A stretch of DNA of 12,953 bases from Deltaproteobacteria bacterium (GTDB lineage: Bacteria > Desulfobacterota > Dissulfuribacteria > Dissulfuribacterales > UBA3076). The notes below the pieces were generated by a model. That model ran no database searches and was not told the origin of the DNA. It was given only the letters and a program-made list of their open reading frames with translations. The stretch covers positions 1 through 12,953 of the forward strand of contig JAGGRV010000443.1 of NCBI GenBank assembly GCA_021159445.1. The letters run 5' to 3'. Shown here one piece after another: positions 12,925 through 12,953 of this stretch (the stretch's first letter is position 1; every line of letters starts with the position of its first letter). Both the position numbers and the translations under genes were made by a program.

Positions 12925-12953
12925 ATGTACATTGAATATCAAAACATATATGG
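12925..12953 (+). CDS. Possible start of a gene cut by the window end
   Basis: ATG 12925 follows CAGGT at short distance and opens MYIEYQNIY to the last base. Nine codons cannot be identified; it is listed only because the preceding 150 bp are gene-free and A+T-rich like a leader. Confidence 0.15.

Noticed and set aside
1..12953. CRISPR array
   Set aside because: No regularly spaced direct repeats of 24-40 bp with unique spacers and no Cas-like proteins were seen.

Overview
The window looks like a chromosomal segment of a Gram-negative anaerobe, most likely a Desulfobacterota-type (former deltaproteobacterial) bacterium. I infer this from the gene types, the mix of GTG/TTG and ATG starts, and a family of nested-palindrome intergenic repeats that resembles repeats I associate with Desulfobacterales. 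No rRNA or complete tRNA was seen, so the taxonomy is inference. The left third (1-4934) is conserved housekeeping DNA on the plus strand: the C-terminal half of the FtsK DNA translocase, an RNase E/G-family ribonuclease 4 bp downstream, a MetE/UROD-like zinc methyltransferase-type protein, and a bacterial glucokinase. The gaps between the last genes carry three related palindromic elements (2307-2429, 3521-3629, 3789-3918). Two of them begin inside the stop codon of the preceding gene.

The glk stop marks a sharp change. From 4935 to about 6700 the DNA is a graveyard of fragments: a minus-strand integrase N-terminus, an antitoxin tail and PIN-toxin start that overlap by GTGA, a 3'-truncated group II intron whose reverse transcriptase breaks after about 42 codons beside a GGGGAC inverted repeat, an unrecognised coding tail, and the last 35 or so codons of a VapC-type toxin.

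From about 6700 to 9690 all credible genes lie on the minus strand: a short DUF4258-like remnant, a DUF4258/YgiT zinc-finger toxin-antitoxin pair with an ATGA overlap, a small two-helix membrane protein, a DUF4145 protein with an apparent frameshift near its end, and a HEPN-like protein with an RxxxxH motif. A good attC-like recombination site (8242-8351) lies between two of them, and a weaker one (6839-6933) follows the toxin-antitoxin pair. The best reading is a chromosomal-integron gene-cassette array, or a decayed piece of one. No complete integron integrase is present, and the integrase fragment at 5016-5198 does not sit where one for this array should.

From 9815 to 12666 there is an apparently intact insertion sequence of 2.85 kb. 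It has 28-bp terminal inverted repeats, paired subterminal repeats, an unusually long (about 800 aa) DDE transposase with an IS4-like C-terminal signature, and a 400-bp leader holding three copies of a 9-mer. The last 290 bases are small hairpins and a 12-bp direct repeat, perhaps with the first codons of another gene.
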